16,183 nt of DNA from JAAYAY01 sp964429355 (GTDB lineage Bacteria; Planctomycetota; Planctomycetia; Pirellulales; Thermoguttaceae): NCBI GenBank assembly GCA_964429355.1, contig CAYSCH010000220.1:1-16183 (forward strand). Direction: 5' to 3'. The notes beneath the pieces were generated by a model that was not told where the DNA came from, did not search any database, and was given only the letters and a program-made list of their open reading frames with translations. Within the stretch, counting starts at the first letter, position 1. Every line of letters begins with the position of its first letter. Below, piece by piece: positions 6,366-14,619 of this stretch. Position numbers and translations under genes: made by a program.

Positions 6366-9284
6366 ATGACTCACCCTTTCAGAAAGTGTCGCACCATGAC
6401 CCACAACCAGCATACTGTTTTCTCTCTCGTGTTCGCGTCCCTGACCGCGTGCCTCCTGGCCAGCGAACTGACTGCCCCAAGCCACGCCGCCGAATCAGGC
6501 GCCTTGAAGGTCGAGCGACTGAGGTGCGAGTACCTGGCCGGCCCATTGGGCATCGACGAGACCACTCCGCGTCTCAGTTGGATTGTCACCTCCGATGAGC
6601 GCAGCCAACGGCAAACGGCCTATCGGATTCTCGTCGCCGGCAGCCTGGAAGAACTTGCCAAGGAACAGGGCACCCTGTGGGATTCGGGCCGCGTGGAGAC
6701 GAGCGAAACCGTCAACGTTCCCTATGCCGGGAAGGCTCTCGTATCGCGGCAGCAATGCTGCTGGAAGGTGATGGCCTGGGACGGGGCCGGCAAGCCGTCG
6801 GCTTGGAGCGAGCCCGCCCGGTGGTCGATGGGACTCGTCGATCCGGCTGACTGGAAGGCCCAGTGGATCAGCTTCCGTGACGATTCGCCCCTGGACGCCT
6901 CTCCAGAGAAGGTGGTTCTTCCGCCCGCCCGTTACTATCGCAAACCGCTGGAGACCAGCAAGGAGATCCGCCGCGCCACCGTTTACGCCTCCGCACTCGG
7001 CATTTACGAACTGGAGATCAACGGGCGCCGTGTAGGACACTCGATGTTCACGCCCGGATGGTGCGACTACGCCAAACGCTGCTTCTACAACACCTTCGAC
7101 GTGACGGACATGGTCCGCCAGGGCCAGAATGTTCTGGGGGCAGTTGTCGCCGACGGCTGGTATGCCGGCTATGTCGGCTACGGACTGCTCGTCGGCTACG
7201 GACCCAACCGCTGCGGCCGTTCCATGTATGGCAAGACACCGGCCTTGCTCGTTCAGCTCGAACTGGAGTACGCCGACGGTTCCAAAGAAACGATCGTGAC
7301 CGACCCGTCCTGGAAAGTGGCGACGGGGCCCATCGTGGAGGCCGACATGCTCATGGGCGAGGCCTACGATGCCCGGCTCGAACTGGCCGGGTGGTCTGCG
7401 CCCGGCTTTGACGACTCGGCCTGGTCCGCTGCGATCCGCGCCGAGGAAAACGGCAGCCTCAAGGCCCAGTTCATCGACCTGAGCGGAGCGCGCGAGGTGG
7501 AGCTCGGGTTTCGCAAGCCGCCACGCATGCAGGCCCACCCCGGCGTGCCCATCCTGCCGATCGAAGAGATCCAGCCCCTGGAGATCACCGAGCCAAGTCC
7601 CGGCGCGTACGTTTTCAACATGGGGCAGAACTTCTCTGGCGTTGTGCGGCTCAAGGTCCGCGGCCCGGCGGGAACCAAGGTCCAGATCCGCCATGGCGAG
7701 ATGCTCCACACCGACGGGCGGCTCATGACCGAGAACCTTCGCAAGGCCCGTGCCATCGACACCTACATCCTCCGCGGCGATCCCGACGGCGAGGTCTGGA
7801 CGCCCCGTTTCACTTACCACGGCTTCCAATTCGTGGAACTGACCGGTTACCCCGGCAAACCGCAGCTCGATGCCGTGACCGGTGTCGTGGTCCATTCCCA
7901 AACACCGCTGGTCAGTTCCTTCGAATGCTCCGACCCAATGGTCAACCAGTTGTTCCGCAACATCGTCTGGACCCAACGGGCCAACTTCTTCGAAGTCCCC
8001 ACCGACTGCCCCCAGCGCGACGAACGTTTGGGCTGGACCGGCGACGCCCAGATCTATGTGCGCACGGCCAGTTTCAACGCCGATGTGGCCGCCTTCTTCA
8101 CCAAGTGGCTCCAGGACCTGGAGGAAGCCCAGCTTCCCGACGGCCCTTACCCCGACTACGCCCCCTATCCCATGCAGCACGGCAAGCCCAATCGCGCCTT
8201 CGCCACGGCCTGGATGGACGCCGGTGTGATCTGCCCCTACACGATCTACCGGGCCTACGGCGATACTCGCGTTGTCGAGCGGCACTGGGAATCGATGGAG
8301 CGGTTCATGGAATACCGCCATCGCGTGAGTCCCGATTTCCTCGGCGTGGCCCTCGGCAACGGCTGGGGCGATTGGCTCTCGCTTAACGAGACGACCCCCG
8401 TCGAGTATGTCGACACGATCTACTTTGCGTATTCTTCCAGGTTGATGGCCGAAATGGCAGAGGCCCTCGGCAAGAAAGAAGCGGCGAACAAGTATCGCAC
8501 GTGGTTCGACTCGATTGCCGCGGCCTACGCGAAGAAATACATCGACGCCGAGGGGCGTTTGACGATCCAGACCCAGTCGGCCCACGCCCTGGCGCTCTAT
8601 GTGGGCCTGGTCCCCGAGCGGCTGCGTCAGCCCTTTGCCGAGCGGCTGGCCGAGATGATTCGCGAGAACGACGTTCGTATGGCGACCGGCTTTCTGGGTA
8701 CGAAGCACCTGCTGCCCGTCCTTTCCGCCTGCGGGCAAAACGACCTGGCGGGACGCCTGCTGCAGAGCCGCCGCTTCCCCTCCTGGGGCTACGAGATCGA
8801 AAACGGCGCGACCACGATCTGGGAACGCTGGAACAGCTTCACCAAGGATGAAGGCTTCATGGCCGGCATGAACTCGTTCAGCCATTATTCCTTCGGGGCC
8901 GTGTGCGAATGGATGTTCACAAGCTTGGCCGGAATCGATCAAGCCGCTCCGGGATTCGGCCAGGTCGTCATTCGTCCCCTCCCGCAAACACACGAGAGCA
9001 ATCCTGAGCATCCGGCAATCGATTGGGTCCGCGCCGAGTATGACTCGATCCGCGGCCGTGTCGTCAGTCACTGGCGTCGCGATGGGGATCGCTTCCTGCT
9101 CGACGTCGTCGTGCCGGCCAATACAACCGCGATCGTCGATATCCCCGCAAAAACCGCCCAAGCCGTCACCGAGAGCGGCCTGCCGCTCGAAGCGGCTCCC
9201 GGCGTCCGCGTGCTGGGCAACGAATTGGGACGAATCCAGATGTCGATCGGAAGTGGCAAATACCAGTTCCTGTCGTCCCGATGA
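6366..9284 (+). CDS. Exported alpha-L-rhamnosidase, glycoside hydrolase family 78
   Basis: About 972 residues; the family removes terminal alpha-L-rhamnose from glycans and glycosides by an inverting mechanism. After a signal sequence (to about 41) come an Fn3-like N-terminal domain (about 45-160, with TTPRLSW), a beta-sandwich domain (about 185-350), a concanavalin-like domain (about 390-490), the (alpha/alpha)6 catalytic barrel (about 505-850) and a C-terminal beta-sandwich. The GH78 signature DCPQRDERLGWTGD supplies D547, E553 and D560, and the general base is likely E820 in TTIWERW. All are intact. The start is uncertain: in-frame ATGs lie at 6348, 6366 and 6396. I chose 6366 because it gives the signal peptide a basic N-terminus, although 6396 has a weak AGAAAG site. 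LTAC at 26-29 could be a lipobox. It is probably in an operon with the two upstream genes. Confidence 0.93.
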   Translation: MTHPFRKCRTMTHNQHTVFSLVFASLTACLLASELTAPSHAAESGALKVERLRCEYLAGPLGIDETTPRLSWIVTSDERSQRQTAYRILVAGSLEELAKEQGTLWDSGRVETSETVNVPYAGKALVSRQQCCWKVMAWDGAGKPSAWSEPARWSMGLVDPADWKAQWISFRDDSPLDASPEKVVLPPARYYRKPLETSKEIRRATVYASALGIYELEINGRRVGHSMFTPGWCDYAKRCFYNTFDVTDMVRQGQNVLGAVVADGWYAGYVGYGLLVGYGPNRCGRSMYGKTPALLVQLELEYADGSKETIVTDPSWKVATGPIVEADMLMGEAYDARLELAGWSAPGFDDSAWSAAIRAEENGSLKAQFIDLSGAREVELGFRKPPRMQAHPGVPILPIEEIQPLEITEPSPGAYVFNMGQNFSGVVRLKVRGPAGTKVQIRHGEMLHTDGRLMTENLRKARAIDTYILRGDPDGEVWTPRFTYHGFQFVELTGYPGKPQLDAVTGVVVHSQTPLVSSFECSDPMVNQLFRNIVWTQRANFFEVPTDCPQRDERLGWTGDAQIYVRTASFNADVAAFFTKWLQDLEEAQLPDGPYPDYAPYPMQHGKPNRAFATAWMDAGVICPYTIYRAYGDTRVVERHWESMERFMEYRHRVSPDFLGVALGNGWGDWLSLNETTPVEYVDTIYFAYSSRLMAEMAEALGKKEAANKYRTWFDSIAAAYAKKYIDAEGRLTIQTQSAHALALYVGLVPERLRQPFAERLAEMIRENDVRMATGFLGTKHLLPVLSACGQNDLAGRLLQSRRFPSWGYEIENGATTIWERWNSFTKDEGFMAGMNSFSHYSFGAVCEWMFTSLAGIDQAAPGFGQVVIRPLPQTHESNPEHPAIDWVRAEYDSIRGRVVSHWRRDGDRFLLDVVVPANTTAIVDIPAKTAQAVTESGLPLEAAPGVRVLGNELGRIQMSIGSGKYQFLSSR

Positions 9285-9680
9285 TGTTCGTGGCACGAAG
9301 GGGGGTTCGGAGCGTCCAGGGCACGCGCAAAATGTGTCGGATGTAGGGGTTACGGACTCTGTAGGGGCATCCGTTACCAGCGGGTCGGGAAATGGCTGAA
9401 AGTCGCCCCCCCACGGCGGTCTCCGCACGTGGGAGGGTGTGCTTGCTGGACCGCTCCACGACCGATAGCATTCATATTGACACAACAACCCCGATCCGCT
9501 GCTTGGACGCCCAATAGCCGGTTTTTTTCGCCGCAGGGGCACCTGTTCCCACGGTAGAATGGTGAGAACGGGGCAATCCTTTTCCGGATACGGCTGTCCA
9601 CACATTCGACCAAGGGGCGGACGACGAATCTGCCGGTCAGAACCACTTCGGGGCTGGCTGGTCGGCGAGATTGTGAAACC
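9285..9680. other. Gene-free region before the polyphosphate operon
   Basis: No gene is supported here. Just after the rhamnosidase, CGGATG (9338-9343) and CATCCG (9368-9373) could pair around a 24-base loop, and TGTAGGGG is repeated at 9342-9349 and 9360-9367. A perfect TTGACA stands at 9477-9482, but no -10 box follows at 16-18 bases. TAGAAT (9555-9560) resembles a -10 box but has no -35 partner. A run of seven T at 9522-9528 is preceded only by a four-base stem (TTGG/CCAA), so it is at best a weak terminator. The promoter of the CHAD operon must lie here but is not resolved. Confidence 0.5.
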
Positions 9681-10787
9681 ATGAAAACTGTCGATACTCA
9701 AAGCTATCTCCTCCTCACCACGCGCTACCTTCGCAAGCAAGTCAGGCAGTTGTCGAGCCAGATGGCCGGCCTGCGCGAAAGCGACGATATCGAGTTCGTC
9801 CACCGGGCTCGCGTCGCCTGCCGGCGTCTGCGTGCCGTGCTGCAGATGAGCCGGGATTGTTTGCCGCGAAAACACTATCGGCTGTGGCGCAAGGAGATCC
9901 GCAAGCTCCTCAAGGGGCTCGGCGAGGCCCGCGACAAGGATGTCCAGGCCGATTTCCTCTGGCGATTCCTCGCCGACCTCCACGATCGGACCCTCCTGCC
10001 CGGAATCGCCCGGATCGTCGTCGGCCTGGAGCATCAGCGCGAAGAACTGCAGCCCACCGTGATCGCTGCCGCCGAACGGGCGGAGACCAGCGGAGTGATC
10101 AAGGGCCTCCTCGACGCCTCCAAGGCAACACTCGTCGACCTGAATCAGAAACATGTCTGCCTGGCCGGCCGCGAACTGTTTACCCGGCTCGAGCTGCAGA
10201 TCACCGAGAACCTCGAAGAGTTCCTGGATTGCCAGGACAGCCTGGAAGATCCGCAGAACGAAGAGGGGCACCACGAGATGCGGATCGGCGCCAAGCAACT
10301 TCGCTACACGCTCGAGATCTGCAAACCGGCCTACGCCGGCCGGCTCAATCAGTACCTCTCCGCCGTCAAACGGATTCAGACTCTCCTCGGCGACATCCAC
10401 GACTGCGACGTCTGGATCGAGCATCTGGCGGCCACGCTCGGCGAGGAAGGCAAACGGCTCGCCGAGCACTACGGCCACAACGGGCATTTGGGGCGGCTTG
10501 CGGCAGGCATTGAGTACCTCCGCACCGAACGGCGGGCCACCCGGAACCGCCTGTTCGAGGAACTCGTCGCCTATTGGCATGAGGTGAAACAGGAAGCCTA
10601 CTGGGACAGCCTGCGAGAGCTTGTCGGCTGCTGCGCCCTGCGAGGTAATGTGCCCCCTGCCGAGGACGACGAAGAAGAGGCGGCGGCCGAGGCCGATGAG
10701 GAGATCGACCTGGACGACGATATCAGCATTTTCGAAGAACAGACGTCGCCGCCGACCGTGAAAGCGGCGGCCGATGATTGGCTATGA
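9681..10787 (+). CDS. CHAD domain protein, predicted polyphosphate-binding, with acidic tail
   Basis: A 368-residue helical protein. CHAD domains are known to bind inorganic polyphosphate and to localise to polyphosphate granules, using conserved basic residues. The two diagnostic segments are present: VHRARVACRRLRAVL at about 34-48, and HEMRIGAKQLRYTLEI at about 198-213, each half of the duplicated four-helix fold. Many further Arg/Lys/His residues line the helices. There is no signal peptide, so it acts in the cytoplasm. After the domain, about 328-353 is almost entirely Asp/Glu/Ala (EDDEEEAAAEADEEIDLDDD), the opposite charge of the binding surface, and this is unusual. The ribosome site is weak (GAGA, 10 bases upstream). 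It is the first gene of an operon with ppx and ppk1. Direct catalytic activity is not expected. Confidence 0.92.
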   Translation: MKTVDTQSYLLLTTRYLRKQVRQLSSQMAGLRESDDIEFVHRARVACRRLRAVLQMSRDCLPRKHYRLWRKEIRKLLKGLGEARDKDVQADFLWRFLADLHDRTLLPGIARIVVGLEHQREELQPTVIAAAERAETSGVIKGLLDASKATLVDLNQKHVCLAGRELFTRLELQITENLEEFLDCQDSLEDPQNEEGHHEMRIGAKQLRYTLEICKPAYAGRLNQYLSAVKRIQTLLGDIHDCDVWIEHLAATLGEEGKRLAEHYGHNGHLGRLAAGIEYLRTERRATRNRLFEELVAYWHEVKQEAYWDSLRELVGCCALRGNVPPAEDDEEEAAAEADEEIDLDDDISIFEEQTSPPTVKAAADDWL

Positions 10788-10806
10788 CGGGAAGGCAGAG
10801 TCCTCG

Positions 10807-12372
10807 ATGGAGAGGGAAAAATCGGCTCAAGGACAATCGGAGAACGTCAAAACCGTCGCGGCGATCGATATCGGTTCCAACGCGGTACGCATGGTCGTCG
10901 CCGAAGTACTGCCTGATGGGAAAACCTCGACACTCGAACGGCTCCACCGCGCGGTGCGCCTCGGGCAAGACTCGTTTCGCCGCGGACGTCTCGGCAACCG
11001 CAGCATGCGGGCGGCCATCGCCGTGCTCCGCGACTATCGCCAGGTCCTCGACCTCTACAAGGTCGAGCACCTCCGCGCCGTGACCACCAGCGCCGTTCGC
11101 GAGGCCGTGAATTGCGATACCTTCCTCGACCGGGTCTTCATGGCCACGGGGTTCAACGTGGAGGTCATCGGCACGTCCGAGGAGAGCCGGCTGACCGTTT
11201 CCGCCGTGCGTCAGGCCGTCGCCGGCGCCGGGAACGTCAACCGCGACCGGACCCTCATCGCCGACGTTGGCGGCGGTAGCACCTTGCTGATCGTACTCGA
11301 AGAAGGCCAGATCGCCAACTCCTACAGCCTGCGCCTCGGATCGATCCGCCTCCAGGAGATGTTCCTCAGCGGGGAAGAATTCTCCAACCGGTCGGGTGAC
11401 TTTCTCAGCCCCCATATCGCCAAAGTCGTCGCGTCGGCCGAGGGGTCCGTATCGCTCAAGAACATTCATTCCTTTGTGGCAGTCGGCGGCGATGTTCGGT
11501 TCGCCGCCCAGAAGATCGGTGTGCCGACCGAGTCCAGCGACCTCTACTCCGTCGCCGCCAAGGATTTCGACCGGCTCGTGGGCGACTGCGAGTATCTCAC
11601 GGTCGAGCAGACGGCGAGAAAACACGGGCTCCCGATTGCGGATGCCGAGACTCTGACTCCGGCACTGTTGATCTATCGGGCCCTGCTGCGCCGGACCAAG
11701 ATCGACGAGATGATCGTCTCCCGCGTCTCCATGCGCGACGGATTGCTCCTCGACCTGGCTCGCAAAGTGAGGGGCGAGGAAGACATGGAGATCGTCGAAG
11801 GGGTCCTGCATTCGACAATGACCCTTGCCGAAAAGTACCACATCGACCTCGAACACGCCCGCGATGTGGCCGGCATCTCGCTCCGGCTGTTCGACGAATT
11901 CCAGCCCGATCATCGCCTCGCGGCCCGCGAGCGGCTTCTCCTGCACGTGGCGGCCATCCTGCACGAGGCGGGAGGGTACGTGGCGACGCCTGCCCACCAT
12001 AAGCACAGTTACTACCTGATCCGTTATTCCGAGGTTTTCGGGCTGACACCGCGCGAGATGAACATGGTCGCCCATATCGCCCGTTACCACCGCCGCAGCG
12101 TTCCCAAGCCTTCCCACCTGGAATACATGAGCCTGCCGCGGGAGCAGCGCGTCATCGTCAGCAAGCTTGCCGCCATCCTCCGCGCGGCCGACGCGATCGC
12201 ACGCGGCCAGGTCCGAAATGCCCAATCGCTGCGGTTCGAACGCCAGAACGATGAGCTCATCATCGTCGTTCCGGGAGTCAAGAACCTGATTCTCGAACGC
12301 AAGGCGATCGGCGGCAAAGGCGATATGTTCGAAGATATCTACGGAATGCGAATCCGCCTCGAAGAAGCATGA
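10807..12372 (+). CDS. ppx: Exopolyphosphatase, Ppx/GppA family with C-terminal HD-like domain
   Basis: A 521-residue cytoplasmic enzyme predicted to release phosphate from polyphosphate ends, or to hydrolyse pppGpp like GppA; sequence alone cannot separate these. The ASKHA-fold motifs are intact: D21 in AIDIGSN, TTSAVREA at about 94-101, the catalytic-region glutamates E125/E126 (TSEESR), and the phosphate loop D153-VGGGST. The C-terminal domain, from about 335, has LHEAG (H386, E387) and HHKHSYYLI. The HE in place of HD also occurs in E. coli Ppx, so it is not a defect. I chose ATG 10807 (GGGAAGG 11 bases upstream, 19-base gap after CHAD) over ATG 10774, which overlaps the CHAD gene by 14 bases. 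Only four bases separate it from ppk1, so the two are co-transcribed. Confidence 0.92.
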   Translation: MEREKSAQGQSENVKTVAAIDIGSNAVRMVVAEVLPDGKTSTLERLHRAVRLGQDSFRRGRLGNRSMRAAIAVLRDYRQVLDLYKVEHLRAVTTSAVREAVNCDTFLDRVFMATGFNVEVIGTSEESRLTVSAVRQAVAGAGNVNRDRTLIADVGGGSTLLIVLEEGQIANSYSLRLGSIRLQEMFLSGEEFSNRSGDFLSPHIAKVVASAEGSVSLKNIHSFVAVGGDVRFAAQKIGVPTESSDLYSVAAKDFDRLVGDCEYLTVEQTARKHGLPIADAETLTPALLIYRALLRRTKIDEMIVSRVSMRDGLLLDLARKVRGEEDMEIVEGVLHSTMTLAEKYHIDLEHARDVAGISLRLFDEFQPDHRLAARERLLLHVAAILHEAGGYVATPAHHKHSYYLIRYSEVFGLTPREMNMVAHIARYHRRSVPKPSHLEYMSLPREQRVIVSKLAAILRAADAIARGQVRNAQSLRFERQNDELIIVVPGVKNLILERKAIGGKGDMFEDIYGMRIRLEEA

Positions 12373-12376
12373 TCGA

Positions 12377-14494
12377 ATGTCCAAGACCGACCTGAGCTCT
12401 CCCGAATACTATTTCAACCGCGAACTGAGCTGGCTGGAGTTCAACGACCGCGTTCTCCGCGAAGGCCTCAACGAGAACCTCCCGCTGATGGAACGGCTGA
12501 AGTTCCTGGCCATCGTCAGCTCGAACCTCGACGAGTTCTTCATGATCCGCGTGGCCGGATTGATGCAGCAACGGTCCGCCAAAGTTCGCAAACGCGGGCT
12601 GGCCGGAATGACACCCACCCAGCAATTGAAAGCCATTTCCCAGCGCGCTCACCGAATGGTGGCCGAACAGTCGGAAGGAATCCAGAAAGCCTTCGACAAC
12701 CTCTCCCGGCACGGGCTGTTTATCCACGAGCGAGAGAACTGGACCGAGGCCCAAAAGGCGTTTGCCGCCGGGTACTTCTCCCGCGAAATCGAACCCGTCC
12801 TCACACCGATGGCGATCGAGGAGCTTTCGCCCCAGCCGCTTCTGCCCGGCCTGCAGCTCAACGTCGCGCTGCACATGCTGGTCGAAACCGAGGAGGAATG
12901 CCGGAAACGGGTGGCCATCGTTCCCGTCCCCGGCAACTGCCGGCGATTCATCCAGATCCCGTCGGATGAAGGCCTCCATCTCATCCGGCTGGAGGACGTC
13001 ATCGCCGACAACGCCGACAAGCTCTTCCCGGGGTGCGAGGTGACGGCCAGAACGGTGATCCGCCTCACCCGCGACGCCGACGTGGCCATCGAAGACGACG
13101 ACGCCAGCGACCTGCTGAATGTCGTTCAGGAAACCGTCATCATGCGCCGACGCCGCCGGGTCGTCCGGCTTGCCGTCTCGGCCGGCACCGACCGCGAGCT
13201 GCTGGCCTGGCTCAAGAACTGGCTCGATCTGCAGTCCGACGAAGTCTACGAAATCAACGGCATGCTCGACGCCAGGGCCCTCTGGCAGTTGGTGTCCCTG
13301 CCGGAGTTCGAGTCGCTCGCCGACGTGGAATGGCCACCACAATTGCCCCAGGACCTGATCGGATCCGAAAACATCTGGCAGACGATCCAGGAACGGGACG
13401 TGATGCTCTTCCATCCCTACGAGTCGTTCGATCCGGTCGTGCAGCTCGTCGAAAAGGCGGCCGACGATGCCGACGTGCTCGCAATCAAACAGACCCTATA
13501 CCGGACCAGCGGGAATTCGCCCATCGTCAAGGCCCTTGCCCGCGCGTCGGCCAACGGCAAGGAAGTCACCGTGCTCGTGGAACTGAAGGCCCGTTTCGAC
13601 GAGGCCGCCAATGTCGTCTGGGCCCGCCAGCTCGAAGACGCCGGCTGCCACGTGATCTACGGAATCGCCGGGCTCAAGACCCACGCCAAGGCCCTGCTGA
13701 TCGTCCGCCGCGAATCGGGGCGCATCCAGCGCTACGTCCACCTGGCCACGGGCAATTACAACGACAAGACCGCTCGGATCTATTCCGACGTCGGCCTGAT
13801 CACACGCAACCGCGACCTGGCCGGCGACGTGGCGGCCTTCTTCAACCTCCTGACCGGCTACTCCGAAGCCGTCGGCTGGTCCAAACTGACCGTCGAACCG
13901 CGGCGGCTCAAGGAACGCTTCGTCGAACTGATCGAACGGGAAATCAACGTTTCCACCAAAGAGCAGCCGGGCCTGATCATGGCCAAGGTCAATTCTCTCG
14001 AACATCCCCAGATCTGCCAGGCCCTGTTTCGCGCAAGCCAGGCCGGAGTCCGCGTGCTCCTCAACGTGCGGGGCATCTGCTGCCTCCGGCCCGGTATCAA
14101 GGGGGTCTCGGAAAATATCGAAGTCCGTTCCATCGTCGACCGGTACCTCGAACACGCCCGTATCTTCTATTTCCGCAACGGCGGCCATGAAGAAGTCTAT
14201 CTGTCGAGCGCCGACTGGATGCGGCGCAACCTCGACAATCGGCTTGAGATCATCTTTCCCGTCCTCGATCCGATCGTGCGCCGCCGCCTGATCGCGATCC
14301 TCGAGACGCTGTTTGCCGATAACGTGAAGGCCCGCCGCCTGCTGCCGGACGGCACCTACGAGCCGCTTCCCAAGTCTCGCAAGCCCCTGCGCGCCCAGGA
14401 GAAGTTCTACCGCGACGCCGTCGAAGCCGTCCGGGCTGCCGAACAGTCCACCGTCCGCTTCCGCCCCTTGAAAAACCCCGAAGCCGACGAATAG
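12377..14494 (+). CDS. ppk1: Polyphosphate kinase 1
   Basis: A 705-residue enzyme that reversibly transfers the gamma-phosphate of ATP to a growing polyphosphate chain. Length and layout match E. coli PPK (688 residues): an N-terminal domain with YFNRELSWLEFNDRVL near residue 12, a middle domain to about 315, and two phospholipase-D-like C-terminal domains. The phosphorylated histidine is H436 in GLKTHAK, and the second catalytic histidine is H593 in EHARIFYF, close to H435 and H592 of E. coli. HPYESFDPVVQL and HLATGNYN are also intact. It starts four bases after the ppx stop, with a GAAGAAG site about 9 bases upstream. The order CHAD-ppx-ppk1 differs from E. coli ppk-ppx but links synthesis and breakdown in the same way. 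It is expected to be fully functional. Confidence 0.97.
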   Translation: MSKTDLSSPEYYFNRELSWLEFNDRVLREGLNENLPLMERLKFLAIVSSNLDEFFMIRVAGLMQQRSAKVRKRGLAGMTPTQQLKAISQRAHRMVAEQSEGIQKAFDNLSRHGLFIHERENWTEAQKAFAAGYFSREIEPVLTPMAIEELSPQPLLPGLQLNVALHMLVETEEECRKRVAIVPVPGNCRRFIQIPSDEGLHLIRLEDVIADNADKLFPGCEVTARTVIRLTRDADVAIEDDDASDLLNVVQETVIMRRRRRVVRLAVSAGTDRELLAWLKNWLDLQSDEVYEINGMLDARALWQLVSLPEFESLADVEWPPQLPQDLIGSENIWQTIQERDVMLFHPYESFDPVVQLVEKAADDADVLAIKQTLYRTSGNSPIVKALARASANGKEVTVLVELKARFDEAANVVWARQLEDAGCHVIYGIAGLKTHAKALLIVRRESGRIQRYVHLATGNYNDKTARIYSDVGLITRNRDLAGDVAAFFNLLTGYSEAVGWSKLTVEPRRLKERFVELIEREINVSTKEQPGLIMAKVNSLEHPQICQALFRASQAGVRVLLNVRGICCLRPGIKGVSENIEVRSIVDRYLEHARIFYFRNGGHEEVYLSSADWMRRNLDNRLEIIFPVLDPIVRRRLIAILETLFADNVKARRLLPDGTYEPLPKSRKPLRAQEKFYRDAVEAVRAAEQSTVRFRPLKNPEADE

Positions 14495-14499
14495 CACGG

Positions 14500-14514
14500 G
14501 GCGGCAGGGCCGCC
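14500..14514. terminator. GC-rich hairpin just after ppk1
   Basis: GGCGGC-AGG-GCCGCC forms a perfect 6-bp stem with a 3-base loop, starting 5 bases after the ppk1 stop. No T-run follows, so it is not a canonical intrinsic terminator. It may protect the 3' end of the message or act together with the two downstream hairpins. Confidence 0.4.
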
Positions 14515-14522
14515 AACCAATA

Positions 14523-14536
14523 CGAGCTGCCGCTCG
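14523..14536. repeat. Small inverted repeat in the convergent spacer
   Basis: CGAGC-TGCC-GCTCG, a 5-bp stem with a 4-base loop, is the second of three hairpins between the convergent ppk1 and oxidoreductase genes. On its own it is weak and could be chance. Confidence 0.3.
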
Positions 14537-14567
14537 AACTGAGAACAGTCTGCTCCCGATGGTCGCG

Positions 14568-14584
14568 AGTCTTTGTGAAAGACT
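14568..14584. terminator. Possible bidirectional terminator between convergent genes
   Basis: AGTCTTT-GTG-AAAGACT is a perfect 7-bp stem with a 3-base loop. It lies 74 bases after the ppk1 stop and 36 bases beyond the oxidoreductase stop. Its position between converging genes, with T and A runs on the two arms, suits termination in both directions, but no long U-tract follows on either strand. Confidence 0.4.
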
Positions 14585-14619
14585 TCACGATCTTTGAGGT
14601 CAGCAGTACAGGGAACCTC

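Noticed and set aside
9477..9505. TTGACA as the -35 box of a CHAD operon promoter
   Set aside because: No acceptable -10 box occurs 16-18 bases downstream, so a promoter cannot be assigned.
9590..9615. Possible Pho box (CTGTCCACACATTCGACC) before the polyphosphate operon
   Set aside because: Only the first CTGTC fits; the second half-site does not match the known direct-repeat consensus.
6495..10580. A stop-free minus-strand frame of about 1,361 codons across the rhamnosidase, the gap and most of the CHAD gene
   Set aside because: The two sense genes lie in the same phase, and high GC at third codon positions removes stops from the antisense frame. The translation has no recognisable domain, and it overlaps two clear genes.
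11962..11967. HE in place of HD in the Ppx C-terminal domain as a sign of inactivation
   Set aside because: E. coli Ppx also has LHE at this position, so it is normal for the family.
10723..12384. Long antisense open frame over ppx
   Set aside because: Shadow of a well-supported exopolyphosphatase gene; composition is typical of antisense reading of GC-rich code.
12278..14497. Two long antisense open frames over ppk1 (12278-13414 and 13496-14497)
   Set aside because: PPK1 is intact with both catalytic histidines, and the antisense products show no domain.
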